Both the position numbers and the translations under genes were made by a program. A model generated the notes under the pieces. It did no database searches, was not told the DNA's origin, and was given only the letters and a program-made list of their open reading frames with translations. A stretch of 64,000 bases of DNA from Trematomus loennbergii. Its lineage: Eukaryota > Chordata > Actinopteri > Perciformes > Nototheniidae. The stretch's first letter is position 1, and every line of letters starts with the position of its first letter. Shown here one piece after another: positions 1-10,508 of this stretch. The stretch spans positions 186,315 to 250,314 of the forward strand of contig JAAOOA010000652.1 in NCBI GenBank assembly GCA_012861695.1, read 5' to 3'.

Positions 1-317
1 ATACACCACTATGTTGAAGATATGCAATGAATGAAAAACTTGGGTCACAGGTTCCTCAACAGTGCATTACAAGACATCTATCAATATGTGTATACCTCCA
101 CCATTAACTGTCATATTCTGCACATTTCTTATACTATCTACATACATAAGAGTATAATTAATGTGTATAATATCAGTTAAAATAAGTGCTTCAACATAGT
201 TAACATTGCAGGAAAGCAATTATTAGACGTTAAGTACTTTGTCAGACTTAATATTTATCTGTAGATACCCCCAAAGCTTTTTTCTTATTTGAAAGAAGAC
301 CTTAACCTAAAGTATTC
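1..317. other. AT-rich flank with a small dispersed-repeat relic
   Basis: No gene is visible. Bases about 25-75 (a run ending in GGGTCACAGGTTCCTC and AACAGTGCA) closely resemble bases 6690-6730 inside the palindromic element, where the same phrase follows a TTTATGGCATATGCCC segment. This looks like the tail of a dispersed teleost retroposon. The family is not identified. Confidence 0.4.
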
Positions 318-451
318 TTTCAAATCAAATCAAATCAAGGTTTATTTATAAGCACATTTAAAAGCGATTTTGGTCGGGCCAAAGTGCTGTACATGTAATA
401 ACTACAATCACATAAAAACACATTTCTATAATCACAATAAAAGACAATAAA

Positions 452-667
452 TTACAACAGATATTTAAAAAGAAAACACAGGGTTAAAGTCAGGAGTCGT
501 GCTCCGCTCTGACTAGAAGGCCAGAGAGAGAAGTGTGTTTTTAGTGTAGATTTAAAAACCCCTAGGGTCTGGGCCGACCTCACATGGAGGGGCAGAGTGT
601 TCCAGAGCCTAGGGCCAGCTGCTGAGAAGGCTCGGTGCCCTCTGGTTTTGAGCCTGGTCTTGGGCAC
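452..667 (-). pseudogene. LINE RT C-terminal tail
   Basis: A 71-codon frame with GHRAFSAAGPRLWNTLPLHV and a following VFKSTLKTH stretch, the characteristic C-terminal end of L2/CR1-type RT proteins in fish. Its end lies about 110 bases before the 3' tandem tail of the element. Confidence 0.75.
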
Positions 668-1159
668 TACCAGCAGCAGCTGGTCAGCAGACCTTAAAGC
701 TCTGGCTGGGGTGTAGCGCTGGAGCAGTTCAGCTATATAGCCGGAGCCAGCCCATTTAGTGCTTTGAAAACAAATAAAAGGATTTTAAAATCAATTCTGA
801 ACCGAACTGGAAGCCAGTGCAGTGAGGCCAGAATAGGGGTGATGTGGTCACGCATTTTGTGGCCAGTGAGTAGACGTGCAGCTGCGTTCTGGACTAGCTG
901 CAGGCGTTTCAATTACGCCTGGTCCATACCCACGTACAGAGCGTTGCAGTAGTCCAACCTCGAGGTAACAAAGGCATTAATAACCCTTTCCAGGTCCTCA
1001 AACGATAAAAACGACTTAGTCTTGGCCAATAGTCGTATTTAAAAAAAGCAGGTTTTGACTACGCTGCTGACCTGCTTATCAAATTTAAAAGCGCTATTGA
1101 AGGTCACTCCAAGGTTCGTGACAGAGGGGAGGATATTATTTTTGAGGGAGCCCAGAATA

Positions 1160-1411
1160 TCAACCTGGGAGGCTAGAGGTTGGGGTCCAAAAAATAACCT
1201 CAGTCTTGCTCTCATTGAGGTTGAGGACATTTTGGCTCAGCCAGGATTTGATCTCTGCTAAGCAGTCCATCAATAGCTGTAATGAGTTAACATTTGAATT
1301 GAGTGGCAGATAGATCTGTACATCGTCGGTGTAGCAGTGGAAGGGGATGTTGTGTTTTGTGAGAATTGAACCTAGGGGCAGTATGTACAGTAGAAAAAGG
1401 ATGGGGCCCAA
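1160..1411 (-). pseudogene. LINE reverse-transcriptase active-site fragment
   Basis: An 83-codon frame with [15 protein letters not shown] followed by [10 protein letters not shown]. The YxDD box is the RT polymerase active site, and the spacing to the preceding PILF motif is normal. It lies between the upstream RT fragment and the C-terminal tail of the same broken element. Confidence 0.75.
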
Positions 1412-1541
1412 AATCGAGCCTTGGGGAACCCCACAGGTAAGAGGGGCTATGGCTGAGGAGAAGGCACCTAGCTGTACGAGAAGCTACGGTCTGTCAGGTA
1501 GGACCTGAACCATGCAAGGGCAGAGCCGTGACAACAGGATG

Positions 1542-2030
1542 CTATGGTCCAGTGTCGAAGGCAGCTGTCAGGTCTAACAGCACCAAGACAGCTGGGCTAC
1601 CTGAGTCGGCGGCTAGGAGCAGATCATTAAAAACTCTTAAAAGGGCTGTTTCAGTGCTGTGCAGCGCGTCTGAGAGCACAAGTACAGTCATTGAGCCACG
1701 GCTCTGAGAGAACTTTGGTGCGTCTAAGCGTAAAGGAGCAACAGAATCCAGTATTAGTGTGCATGTCGAGTCAAACATGGAGATAAGCTCATCAGCACTA
1801 AAAACACAGTTCACCTCTAATTTACAGATAGGAGAAGCATTAAAAACATCAGAAAACTGTGAGGCAGTCAAGGGGTTAATCGAACGCAGACGACGCGCCG
1901 GGGCACGTGATTCGACTCCTGCGGAAGGGATGGAGGTTGTAAACAGAACCGGTAAATGGTCTGAGATACGCGTTGCTGCACATATTTCATCCACAGATAC
2001 AGACAGTCCAAACGATAATACTAAGTCCAA
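1542..2030 (-). pseudogene. LINE endonuclease end fused to RT start
   Basis: The 162-codon frame opens with the endonuclease's SDHLPV box, a normal catalytic end motif. It runs through the linker and then jumps directly to the HSTETALLRVFND and LVLLDLTAAFDT segments, which are the first reverse-transcriptase motifs. Family proteins have well over 100 residues between these points, so there is an internal deletion near plus-strand 1690. The frame is lost again just after the AAFDT box. Confidence 0.7.
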
Positions 2031-3097
2031 AGTGTGTCCTTTTCCGTGTGTTGGGCCACGGACTGAACGAGACCAAAAGAATCGAGGAGATTTAAAAAGT
2101 CCCTAACCAGAGGTTTGGACTCGCAACACACATGGACATTGAAGTCTCCGGACATCAAAACACGATCATATTTCACCATGATCCCGGACAAAAAGTCAGA
2201 AAAGTCATTTATGAAATCCTTATTGCACTTTGGTGGACGAGACACGACTGCGCAGAGTATCGGCGAGGCCGGGTTCAGTTCAAAAAGCTGCGACTCAAAG
2301 CTAGCATAGCTAGTTACAGGGTGAAGCAATCGGCATTGGAGGTTAGCTCTAAACACTGATGCTATGCCCCCACCATGGCCGGTGGCACGGGGGGAGCTGA
2401 AGAATGTACAGTCAGGAGGAAGAAGTTCAGAGAACGGTGTATACTCGCCAGCGTGGACCCAGGTCTCCGTCAGAAACATAAAATCCAGTTCACGAGAGGT
2501 GAAGAAGTCGTTTAGCAGGAACGTTTTGTTTGCTATCGACCTAGCATTTAGCAAAGCCATGCAAAGTTTTCGCTCTGGGCTTGCCGAAGGTGTAGTGCGT
2601 CTCAGCTGACGAAGATGTGCGTGTTGAACGCCGCGCGGGCCGGGAGCAGTCAGTCGGGCAGGAGGAGCTGGCAGTGGGCACAGCAGAGTCCGCAGCTCCG
2701 GAAAAACAGGGCGAATCCATCGATCCCTCACATGGCGTGCAGCGGGAGGGCCATGACATCCGAGGCGTGGATAAGTCCCAGAAGAAGCCGTCAGGTATGC
2801 CTTAAGATGGACCAGTGCACCACCACGCTTTCCCCGTCGTCTAAAGCGCTTTCGGCGAGGCAGGATGCAGGGCAACCGGTGCAGGTAGTTGGGAATATTC
2901 GACAGTAGAGGGGGGGGGGACGATTTATGGTTGCCAGATGTAGGTTTTGGCACCAATATCAACTCCAGTGAGGGTCTGAGGTGGAGGAGAGCTTGGCGAT
3001 CGTCGAGCAGAGCAGAGGCATTCTGACAAACATAAAACAAAAACAGGATAGCTAAAGGTAGAGAGCTGAGGGAACGGCGAGCCGACACAGGCGCCAT
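2021..3097 (-). pseudogene. LINE N-terminal region and apurinic-like endonuclease
   Basis: A 358-codon open frame starting at the element's first ATG. The first 80 residues are hydrophobic then basic (an RRRGKRGG-type stretch, usual just before the endonuclease in L2/CR1 proteins). The endonuclease follows from about residue 180, with MALLNARSIANK at its start, the FLTETW box and the SGDFNVH box. In this family the domain nicks target DNA to prime reverse transcription. The frame ends inside the domain, where homology continues in the next reading frame. Confidence 0.75.
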
Positions 3098-3110
3098 CTT
3101 GAATCACGTG

Positions 3111-4893
3111 TTAATAAAGGTTAATTAGTTTGTCTGTTTTGCACATCCTCATATTAATATCTTTGTACATCCGGCACTATATCAGGCACTAAACTGTTTT
3201 ATTGTAGAGATCACTTACAGTATCTTCTTGATTTTTTATATTCTATATTTCTATCATTGACCTTCTACTTTCCCCCTATGAAAGTATGTACTCTTAATAT
3301 TTTATTCATCAAATAACATTATTCAACAAAAATAACATTATTCAACAAAAATAATTCAATAACGTGCTTTAACCACTAGGCGGTGCACACAAGGTACACA
3401 CAGCATACCAATAATAACTTTGTATTATTAGTGTAGGACACACATATATGTATAACATCTGAAGATGTGTAGTTTTATTCATGTTTTTACATAATTGTAC
3501 AGGATATTGCTATACTATTTCTCATGTTTTACTTCTACACATTAATATCTGATTTGTAAAACATCACAGACAGAAAGGTATATCCGTCATTTAACAGTAA
3601 GCTATTGAAATTGTGATTCCATAGATGTGTCTCCATCACCCAAATCCCCTGACTATTCTCTCAACTCAGTATTTACATTCTTATATTCAAAGAAAATCAG
3701 TAATATCTTTAAAAACTACAAGTCTTTTTCTATCAGCTGTGCACCGTTATGGTGTAAATATAACCTATCTACCAATTGGATCAAATATAAAAGTCAGCCG
3801 AATTAGTATTGATACTGCAAGGAGACGTATTGTGTGAAAATAAATGTAAGATGTTGTTTAATTGTTGATATATTTATGATCCACGTCACGTATTCAGTTT
3901 TGGCGGCAGTGCTTCCAGTTTGTATTACAATGCCGTTATGTGATGACTTACAAAGAGAAAAGCAAGAACACTCGGAATAAAGTATTATTATTTTTTTTTT
4001 AAATGTTTTCGGATTTCACATTGCATAGACACAGGCTTCCCAACGTGCATTGCGGCTAAAACATCCAATCAGCGAGCTGAGGATCTTTCCTACGTCTGTT
4101 TCCGGTATTGTTCCTGTAATGAGAGTTCACATTTATGCTACATTGAAGTGACTGAATTGACTACACATCTTCAGAAACATAATTTGCTTCAGATATAACT
4201 CATAGCAATATTGTAACCATTAAGAAAAGCCAACTGCATTAAAAACCCAGTTAACAAACACTAGGTCAAGTATTTTTCCTTCAGTAATGAAGATGTAATT
4301 CCAATGTAGACACACCTGGGGTCGCTGTTCAGTCTGTTACGCTGAGCCATGCATTGTCTGGAACGTAAAAGGGACGAAGAAGACAAAGTGAAGTGACATA
4401 CTTCCGGTTCAATGTGAAAACATTCCCAGTTAAACAACAGAAACAAATCGCTAAATAAAAAGATAAAACACTGGCATGTAATTTACGTTAGAATAAATAG
4501 AATGGTTTTGAATAATAGATGAGAGTAAAATCTACGTCACTTTACAGCCCCGCCCACTTTTAGGGAAACCAACGCTGTCATTTGAACGGCGATCAGACTG
4601 AAGCCACAGAGCTCTTCTGTTACTGTCCTTTCTTCTGAGAGGAAGTTTGAGGTGTTTGAGGTGCAATAAACGACACAGCAGCTTGTTGGCATGTTAAAAC
4701 TCTGCCTCGCAGCTGGTGAAATTACAGCCTCGCCTACTGATTTTAATTTAACCATCGGATATCGAGCCCGATCGTCGATTTCAAATGTGTGCTCTAAAAT
4801 GATATTTATAAATTACTATTATCATGATTATAAGCAAGACAATAAATGGCAAAGATATGTAGAAAATAAACGTATTTGAGATACGTTCATACA
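3111..4893. other. No recognised gene
   Basis: About 1.8 kb of AT-rich sequence with only short unsupported open frames. ETS-like ACTTCCGGTT and TTTCCGG words occur around 4099 and 4396, and a poly-A/T run near 3990. I see no repeat structure and no exon I can defend. Confidence 0.5.
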
Positions 4894-4899
4894 AACGTA
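4894..4899 (+). repeat. Left 6-bp target-site duplication AACGTA
   Basis: AACGTA lies directly before the element terminus AGTAGTATTAC and is repeated exactly after the other terminus at 19435-19440. A direct repeat outside two inverted termini is the mark of one transposase- or integrase-mediated insertion of the whole 14.5 kb. Confidence 0.8.
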
Positions 4900-5014
4900 A
4901 GTAGTATTACAAATCCTGTTTCAATCACATTAGTATGCATAAAAAGTGACAGGTCACACCTGCCCTATCAGTACTACTACTTATGTTAAGTCCCGCCCCC
5001 TAATTATGCTAATG

Positions 5015-5540
5015 AGCCCCTTTGATATGCTAACGGGCCCCTTTGTTCGAGTGTGATCACATGTAGGTGTGACATTCCCCCATTGTAGTAGATCCTTTGT
5101 TGTGTAATCTAATTAGCCTTTGATGTCTGATCCCTTTGTTGTCTATCCTTTGATGTGAGGGGTGAGGTGTTTGTGACATGTAGGTGTGATATCCCCTGTT
5201 GTAGTAGATCCTGTGTTGTATAATCTAATTAGCCTTTGATGTCTGCCCCCTTTGTTGTCTAATCTAATTACCCTTTGATGTCTATCCTTTGATGTGAGGG
5301 ATGGGGTGTTTGTAACATGTAGGTGTTAACTCCCCATTGTAGTAGATCCTTTGTTGTATAATCTAATTAGCCATTGATGTCTGACCCCTTGTTGTCTAAT
5401 CTAATTAGACCCTTTGATGTATGTCCTTTGATGTAAGGAGGGAGGTGTTATAACATGTAGGTGTGTGTGTGTGCACCGGTGTGTTATAAGCCTTTGATGT
5501 CAATCAAATTAGCCCTTTGATGTATGTCCTTTGATCAGTG
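5015..5540 (+). promoter_or_regulatory. Left terminal array of CCTTTGAT/CCTTTGTT motifs
   Basis: About 16 copies of CCTTTGAT or CCTTTGTT in some 520 bp, within imperfect repeats of roughly 120-160 bp that also carry ACATGTAGGTGTGA, TAGTAGATCC and CTAATTAG. Inverted, the motif reads ATCAAAGG or AACAAAGG, the core bound by TCF/LEF and SOX HMG-box proteins. Subterminal repeats bound by the element's own recombinase are the alternative. It lies 0.2-0.7 kb upstream of the first reading frame. Confidence 0.6.
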
Positions 5541-5755
5541 TTTGTAACTATTGTCAAGGTAGTCTCTTTGAAGTTGTGTGAGACTGTCTCGCACCCCGTC
5601 CTCCTCTCACCTCTTCCCCTCTCACCCCTCCCCCCTTCCTTTTGCTGTGATGTCAGAAGATAGAGGTGGAGGGTGGAGTTAGATGAAAAATAAAATCCGT
5701 GCAAACTAGATAAAAAGCCACTCACCAAGTCACCTAAACTTTTCAAAAAACGAAA

Positions 5756-5941
5756 ATGGCAAAGAGACGCATCCATATGGGTTTAATCAGCGAGACGCCT
5801 GTGACAACTTACCGCCATCCGTCGGGAGCTCCAGTCAAGAAACGGATGCAGTATCTGTGCCGGGTTCAGACCCTCCGTCGGAGGCTCTTCATGAAAAATG
5901 GAGTCTGGATGTGTGAGACTGTCTCCCCTCACACCCCCTAA
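5756..5941 (+). CDS. Small basic protein, left arm
   Basis: A 61-codon frame, function unknown. It begins MAKRR and is rich in Arg and Lys, with a proline/threonine/tyrosine patch around residues 14-25 and a second basic cluster (LRRRLF) near residue 44. No signal peptide or membrane segment. It is preserved in the mirrored copy with a few changes near residues 7-8. The 15-mer GTGTGAGACTGTCTC lies both upstream (5576-5590) and inside its 3' end (5911-5925), each time followed by a pyrimidine-rich run, so the coding block may have arisen by, or be bounded by, a local duplication, or the pyrimidine runs may be splice acceptors. The composition would suit a DNA-binding or core-like protein; that is only inference. 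Confidence 0.45.
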   Translation: MAKRRIHMGLISETPVTTYRHPSGAPVKKRMQYLCRVQTLRRRLFMKNGVWMCETVSPHTP

Positions 5942-6269
5942 CACCCCCTCCCCTCCCCCCTGCCTGTCACCTCCTGATTTTCCTATCAGCCGTTAATTCT
6001 CATTCACTAAGTCACCTAAAACTTTTATTGTCCTCTCTAAATTAGATTAGTTTTTTAATATGATTTGTGTTAACTAAGGATGTTCTCTTAAGTTGTATGG
6101 CTTGTGAACTAATGTTTAATTACTTTATTAACTATAACAAAGTCTCTCTGAGAGGAAAATAATAATTTAAAATATGTTAATGACCCCCTGATATTGTATT
6201 TTGTAATGTTTAATTACTTCGCACAACTATTAATGAATCCCTATATGAAGTTACATGAGGCTACATTTA

Positions 6270-6480
6270 CTTGGGTTGAGCCCTGGATGATGAAAATAAT
6301 CTAAGTGTCATGTTAGGGGGGCATTACGGAACTCAGGAGTCCGCCCTTGGAGGCCTGGAGAGCGGATAAAGAGAGGTGTATTTACTGGTGTTGAGCCCTG
6401 GATGATGTAAATAGTCCAAGTGCCATGGTAGGGGGGCATTACGGAACTCAGGAGTCCGCCCTTTGAGGCGTTGTTAACAT
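6270..6480 (+). repeat. Direct duplication of about 112 bp, left arm
   Basis: Two copies of a unit containing TTGAGCCCTGGATGATG and GGGGGGCATTACGGAACTC, starting near 6277 and 6390. It looks like a duplicated G-rich non-coding box. The open frame on the opposite strand here is not considered real. Confidence 0.7.
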
Positions 6481-6819
6481 TAATGCTTTTGTTTTTGTTA
6501 CTAAGATACTTTTTTAGATACACTTTTGAAGTGAGCAACACTTTACAACTGGTAGAAAGTTAAGTACTTTGTATGGAATGGGGTTTTCTTTAGAGCTGTT
6601 TTCAGTGAGACAATGCAGTTTCTGATCATTTTAAGTTTTCAAGTTTCAAGGCTTTATGGCATATGCCCATTAGCTACAGTGTAGATATGTCAATGAAAAA
6701 CATAGGTCACAGGCTCCTCCAACAGTGCACATAAAACAGATAAAATACTGCAATAGAATGTTTTGATATGACAGATTTGTGCGTAATTCTCTCACAAAGG
6801 AACTGTAAGATACACGTTT

Positions 6820-8880
6820 ATGTATGGAAAACTTCATAACTTGGTAAAATATTCATTCATTTGTAACGAATTGAGTTTTCTTCAAGAATCAAACTCTAAT
6901 GGAGAGTTTATGATTTTTAACACTGTTTCGATGAAACAATGCAGTTTTTGATAACTTGACTTGACTAACATTACTTTTTTTAAATATATGTTTTTAGATG
7001 CTTTACTTTTGATTTCTTTCATGTTATTTTAACACATTACTTTTTTCATATTTTTCAACATACTGTGATATTTTTTTTTTCTCTCCTTTTTCCATTATAT
7101 TTTGAATATACAGACATTCAACGCAATAAGTCCCACCCCAATTAGCAAATCATCCAAAACTAAGGACCCCCACTAAGACGAACAGATTTTCTTTAAGACT
7201 GTGACTCTTAAAGGCACTTTGGGATTTTAGTAAAACAATCCAGTTTTCTGGAAATAACTTAAATGATTTTCGTTTTTTCTCCTACAAAGATACTTATAGT
7301 TACACTTTAATGGATGCAAAACTTTATAACTTGGTAAAATATTCATTAATTTGTAATGAATTGAGATTCTTAAAGAATCAAACTCTAAATGGAGAGTTTG
7401 TGATTTTAACACTGTTTCGATGAAACAATACAGTTTTTGATAACTTGACTTGACTAACATTACTTTTTTAAATATATGTTTTTGTTAGATGACTTTACTG
7501 ATTTTTGCTTTTTTCTTCCTTGCTTTTGTTTGTGTTACTAGGATACTTTTAGATACACTTTGAAGTGTGCAACACTTTACAACTGATAGAATAGTACTTT
7601 TGTAAGGAATTGGGTTTCTTAACAATCCTGCTCCATCATTAAATCACTTAATCTGCTACTTCCAGGCAAAAAGCTTTTAAAACTCGCATCGTGTATTAAG
7701 TCATGTCTTGGCAAAAATGAGAGTCCTGGGTGCTTTAAAACATTTCTTAGAACATTTTGATATATTCAAACACATAATGAACTGCAATGACTCACTGCAT
7801 CAAATTTATTTTACACTGCTGGGAGGACAAAACTATGAGACTCTCAGACCCTTTTGTTGTCAATCTAATTAGCCTGTCCTCATTCCAACTAAAGTAATTT
7901 AACCTAAGTGGAGCCAACCTAAGGAGTGGGCCCTACAGTCTGGGACTAGCTTACTTTTTAACATTCTAATCAAAGGGGCCCGTAAATATTATCTCCGCCA
8001 ATATGCTATATTCAAATATCAGTTAAAAAAAAATAAAATAAAAATAAAACTCATTTCATGTTGAAATGATCAAGGAAAAGCCAGTCAATGTTATGCTAAC
8101 ACAAACAAAAGTTCTGTTTTATATGTTGAAATATAATTTAAAAAACAACGATATAGTATTTTCAAGTCTTACTTTAGTATGGTAAAATTAAGAATAAGTC
8201 ACATTAAAGTTTGTCATGATTTTCCGTAAAATAGTCAAGTATAGTTTGTCAAAAGAATATGAAAAAATCATTTTGTAGAGTAGTATGTTGAAAATCTCAG
8301 TGTTTAACTGAACACACCTACACAACACCTCGAACAAAGGGGTAATTAGCATACAAAGGGGGGTCACTAGCATCAGTGGGGGAAAGGTGCTACGGAAATG
8401 AACTTTGAGGAGAACAGAGTTATACCGACTAATTATTTACGGCGTTCGAACGCATACCTCGTCAACCATCTGTTTACAAACTCAAAGATTATGATGGAGA
8501 AGAGATCAAGGGGACTTTTTTATGAGAAAGAGTTGAAAAAGTGAAGGTAGTACTTTTTTTATGAACAGATTTTCTTTAAGACTGTGACTCTTAAAGGCAT
8601 TTTCTAGTAAGACAATCCAGTTTTCTGGAAATAACTTGAATGATTTTTGTTTTTTCTCCTACAAAGATACTTATAGTTACACTTTAATGGATGCAAAACT
8701 TTATATAACTTGGTAAAATATTCATTAATTTGTAATGAAATTAGTTTCTTAAAGAATCAAACTCTAAATGGAGAGTTTGTGATTTTAACACTGTTTTAGA
8801 TGAAACAATGCGGTTTTGATAACTTGACTTGACTAACATAACTTTTTTTTTTTTTTAAATATATGTTTTTTAGATGCTTT
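6820..8880 (+). repeat. Three dispersed copies of an AT-rich repeat, left arm
   Basis: Related blocks at about 6820-7000, 7200-7490 and 8570-8880 share CTTGGTAAAATATTCATT, CAAACTCTAA, GGAGAGTTT, ACTGTTT and CTTGACTTGACTAACAT in the same order. Open frames over them are not alike in length and are probably chance. The region between also has repeated GTATAGTATGT-like words. No gene is recognised in about 6480-9130. Confidence 0.65.
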
Positions 8881-9509
8881 ACTTTGATTTCTTTCATGTT
8901 ATTTTAACACAACATTACTTTTTTCATATTTTTCAACATACTGTGATATTTTGTTTTTTCTCTCCTTTTTCCATTATATTTTTGAAAAACTACACAGTGA
9001 TTTTTATCAAAATACAACATGCAACTAATACATTATACAATATTACGACTTTTTGCGATATTTTCAACACAATATACTTGTACCTTTTTCTGTAGGGCTT
9101 CAGGATATTTGGCATGTCATGCATAAAAACCGGTGTCATCTTTCCTGAAACTGACGTGCTGTCCGTTTTACAAACAAGTTATCTTTCTGCTTCTTCACCC
9201 TCTGAATTTTCCTCCCCCGTCCCTATTCCTTCAGCCATCACAACAACAATCAAGTCAGATCTGTGAAATTAAACACCTCTCCCCAAAGCGTGACTTCCCT
9301 ATTGATGGAGTGGGGCCGTAGGGCCTAACCCGATTGGCCTAATATACTAACATGCAGAATGTATGGTATGTTTGAAAAAAGACTAACCATCTATCCAGTT
9401 CAAGCTGTCTTTAAGATGCGACATCGTGCTCTGACTTTTTCCGTAAAATCGTGACAAACTATTACTTATTCTTACATTTGACCTCTTGCTGCTTGGTTGG
9501 AAATGATAG

Positions 9510-9806
9510 ATGAAAAAGCTACAAAGCTTAAAGAACTTTTCTAAAAAACTCTCAATTCTACAGATGAATCCCCCCACTCAACGCAATAAGTCCGCCCCCC
9601 ACTCAGCAAATCATCTAAAACGAAGGACCCCACTAAGACGACCGTTGAAAACTAGCCAGGGATCTGAGAAAAACCAAGTCTCCCCCGCGAGTTGCAGCCA
9701 GGAACAAACTCCTGTCTCCTATCATCACCACCATTGTGGACACCCACATATTGCAGTACTACTGCTGCTGATGTTACTCCTGAGGCCAAGACGTCTCTGT
9801 TTATGA
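9510..9806 (+). CDS. Basic Ser/Pro-rich N-terminal frame, left arm
   Basis: A 98-codon frame overlapping the next one by 115 bases in another phase. From about residue 20 to 65 it is rich in Lys, Arg, Ser, Pro and Gln (RRTPLRRPLKTSQG), resembling a flexible nuclear-targeting N-terminus. The last 30 residues (histidine run, then leucine run) look like out-of-frame translation. A plausible reading is that the true protein begins here and continues in the phase of the following frame, through a frameshift or an intron. The function is not recognised. Confidence 0.35.
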   Translation: MKKLQSLKNFSKKLSILQMNPPTQRNKSAPHSANHLKRRTPLRRPLKTSQGSEKNQVSPASCSQEQTPVSYHHHHCGHPHIAVLLLLMLLLRPRRLCL

Positions 9807-10228
9807 ACATAGTCAAATCGGAGTTGGTTGATATTCTGGAGAGGGTGCTGCATCGGTACAGAGAAAAAATCTGCAATGGATGCCGAGTCAGTCACCCCGG
9901 CCAGAGGCAACACGATTGTCTGAATGACACTCCAGAATATTTCTTCAGAAACAATTACAACGCGTTAATGAAAAGTCTTTGGCTCGCCGACTTCATTACA
10001 GTGAATGACCAGAGTCTTAATGATAAAAAAACATTTACACGGCTGAATGGAGGATCCAAGGCGCTTCGGAGGCTTTTCTGTACAATCTCAAAAACTGCAG
10101 ACGCCTCAAGGAGAGACTTGAAAAGATCCATGCCGAGCTGGATGGATAGGAAGAAGACTAATAACCAGCGGTTGATTGAAGCCGGGGATTTTTTTTTTTT
10201 TCGATACTTTTACTTTTCTTTAAAGTAA
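9692..10228 (+). CDS. Cys/His-motif protein, left arm
   Basis: A 178-codon frame, the longest non-repetitive one in the element. Residues about 45-75 look alpha-helical; then comes ICNGCRVSHPGQRQHDCL, a C-x2-C-x(10)-H-x-C arrangement that could bind one zinc ion, followed by an aromatic, basic helical stretch (EYFFRNNYNALMKSLW) and a basic region. The last dozen residues, after a poly-T run, are probably not real. No named family is assigned. Similar short C-x2-C/H-x-C boxes occur in proteins of DNA viruses and mobile elements, so a replication or regulatory role is possible but unproven. Its mirror copy at 14142-14666 is nearly identical. Confidence 0.55.
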   Translation: MQPGTNSCLLSSPPLWTPTYCSTTAADVTPEAKTSLFMNIVKSELVDILERVLHRYREKICNGCRVSHPGQRQHDCLNDTPEYFFRNNYNALMKSLWLADFITVNDQSLNDKKTFTRLNGGSKALRRLFCTISKTADASRRDLKRSMPSWMDRKKTNNQRLIEAGDFFFFRYFYFSLK

Positions 10229-10235
10229 AATAAAA

Positions 10236-10475
10236 ATGGGTAACTACTATGGAAAACAATCTGTATATATCTATCAGAATGCAGTCAATACCTGTTTAAT
10301 AAGTGTGTTGTTGATGACGATTGAAAACAGAATGAATAGTGATCCCCGTGTAAACAGAACGGCTGAAGTTTGTAAACTAGAAGACATTTTGGATATCGTT
10401 CATTCTGGCAGTACTATTCCGGGTCATTGGGAAACGATTGTAAACGAAACTTTAAAAGTGGTACTGGAATCTTAA
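10236..10475 (+). CDS. Helical protein, first part, left arm
   Basis: A 79-codon frame rich in hydrophobic and polar helical stretches, ending at a TAA. The next frame (10509-10700) starts 34 bases later in another phase. Together the two parts have the length and helix pattern of a small all-alpha protein. In the right arm the base context at this stop differs, and no stop stands there. The function is uncertain; see the second part. Confidence 0.4.
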   Translation: MGNYYGKQSVYIYQNAVNTCLISVLLMTIENRMNSDPRVNRTAEVCKLEDILDIVHSGSTIPGHWETIVNETLKVVLES

Positions 10476-10508
10476 TTTTCCAAAACATTCTGTAACATTA
10501 CCGAAGAA

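Larger units (their letters stand above)
318..3110 (-). mobile_element. Internally deleted L2/CR1-type LINE
   Basis: A non-LTR retrotransposon read on the minus strand from about 3110 (5' end) to 318 (3' end). Its 3' end is a short TTTGA-type repeat, seen on the plus strand as CAAATCAAATCAAATCAAGG at about 322-341, typical of L2-like elements. Four blocks of coding homology lie in the right order: an N-terminal region plus endonuclease (3097-2021), the endonuclease end fused to the start of the reverse transcriptase (2030-1542), an RT piece with a YTDD active-site box (1411-1160), and the C-terminal RT tail (667-452). Pieces of RT are missing between the blocks and frames change, so the copy cannot make a full protein. 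No clear target-site duplication was found. Confidence 0.85.

Noticed and set aside
7227..8373. 77- and 61-codon frames mirrored in the arms (also 15974-17124)
   Set aside because: They fall in the AT-rich triplicated block, and the frame is not kept among the three internal copies.
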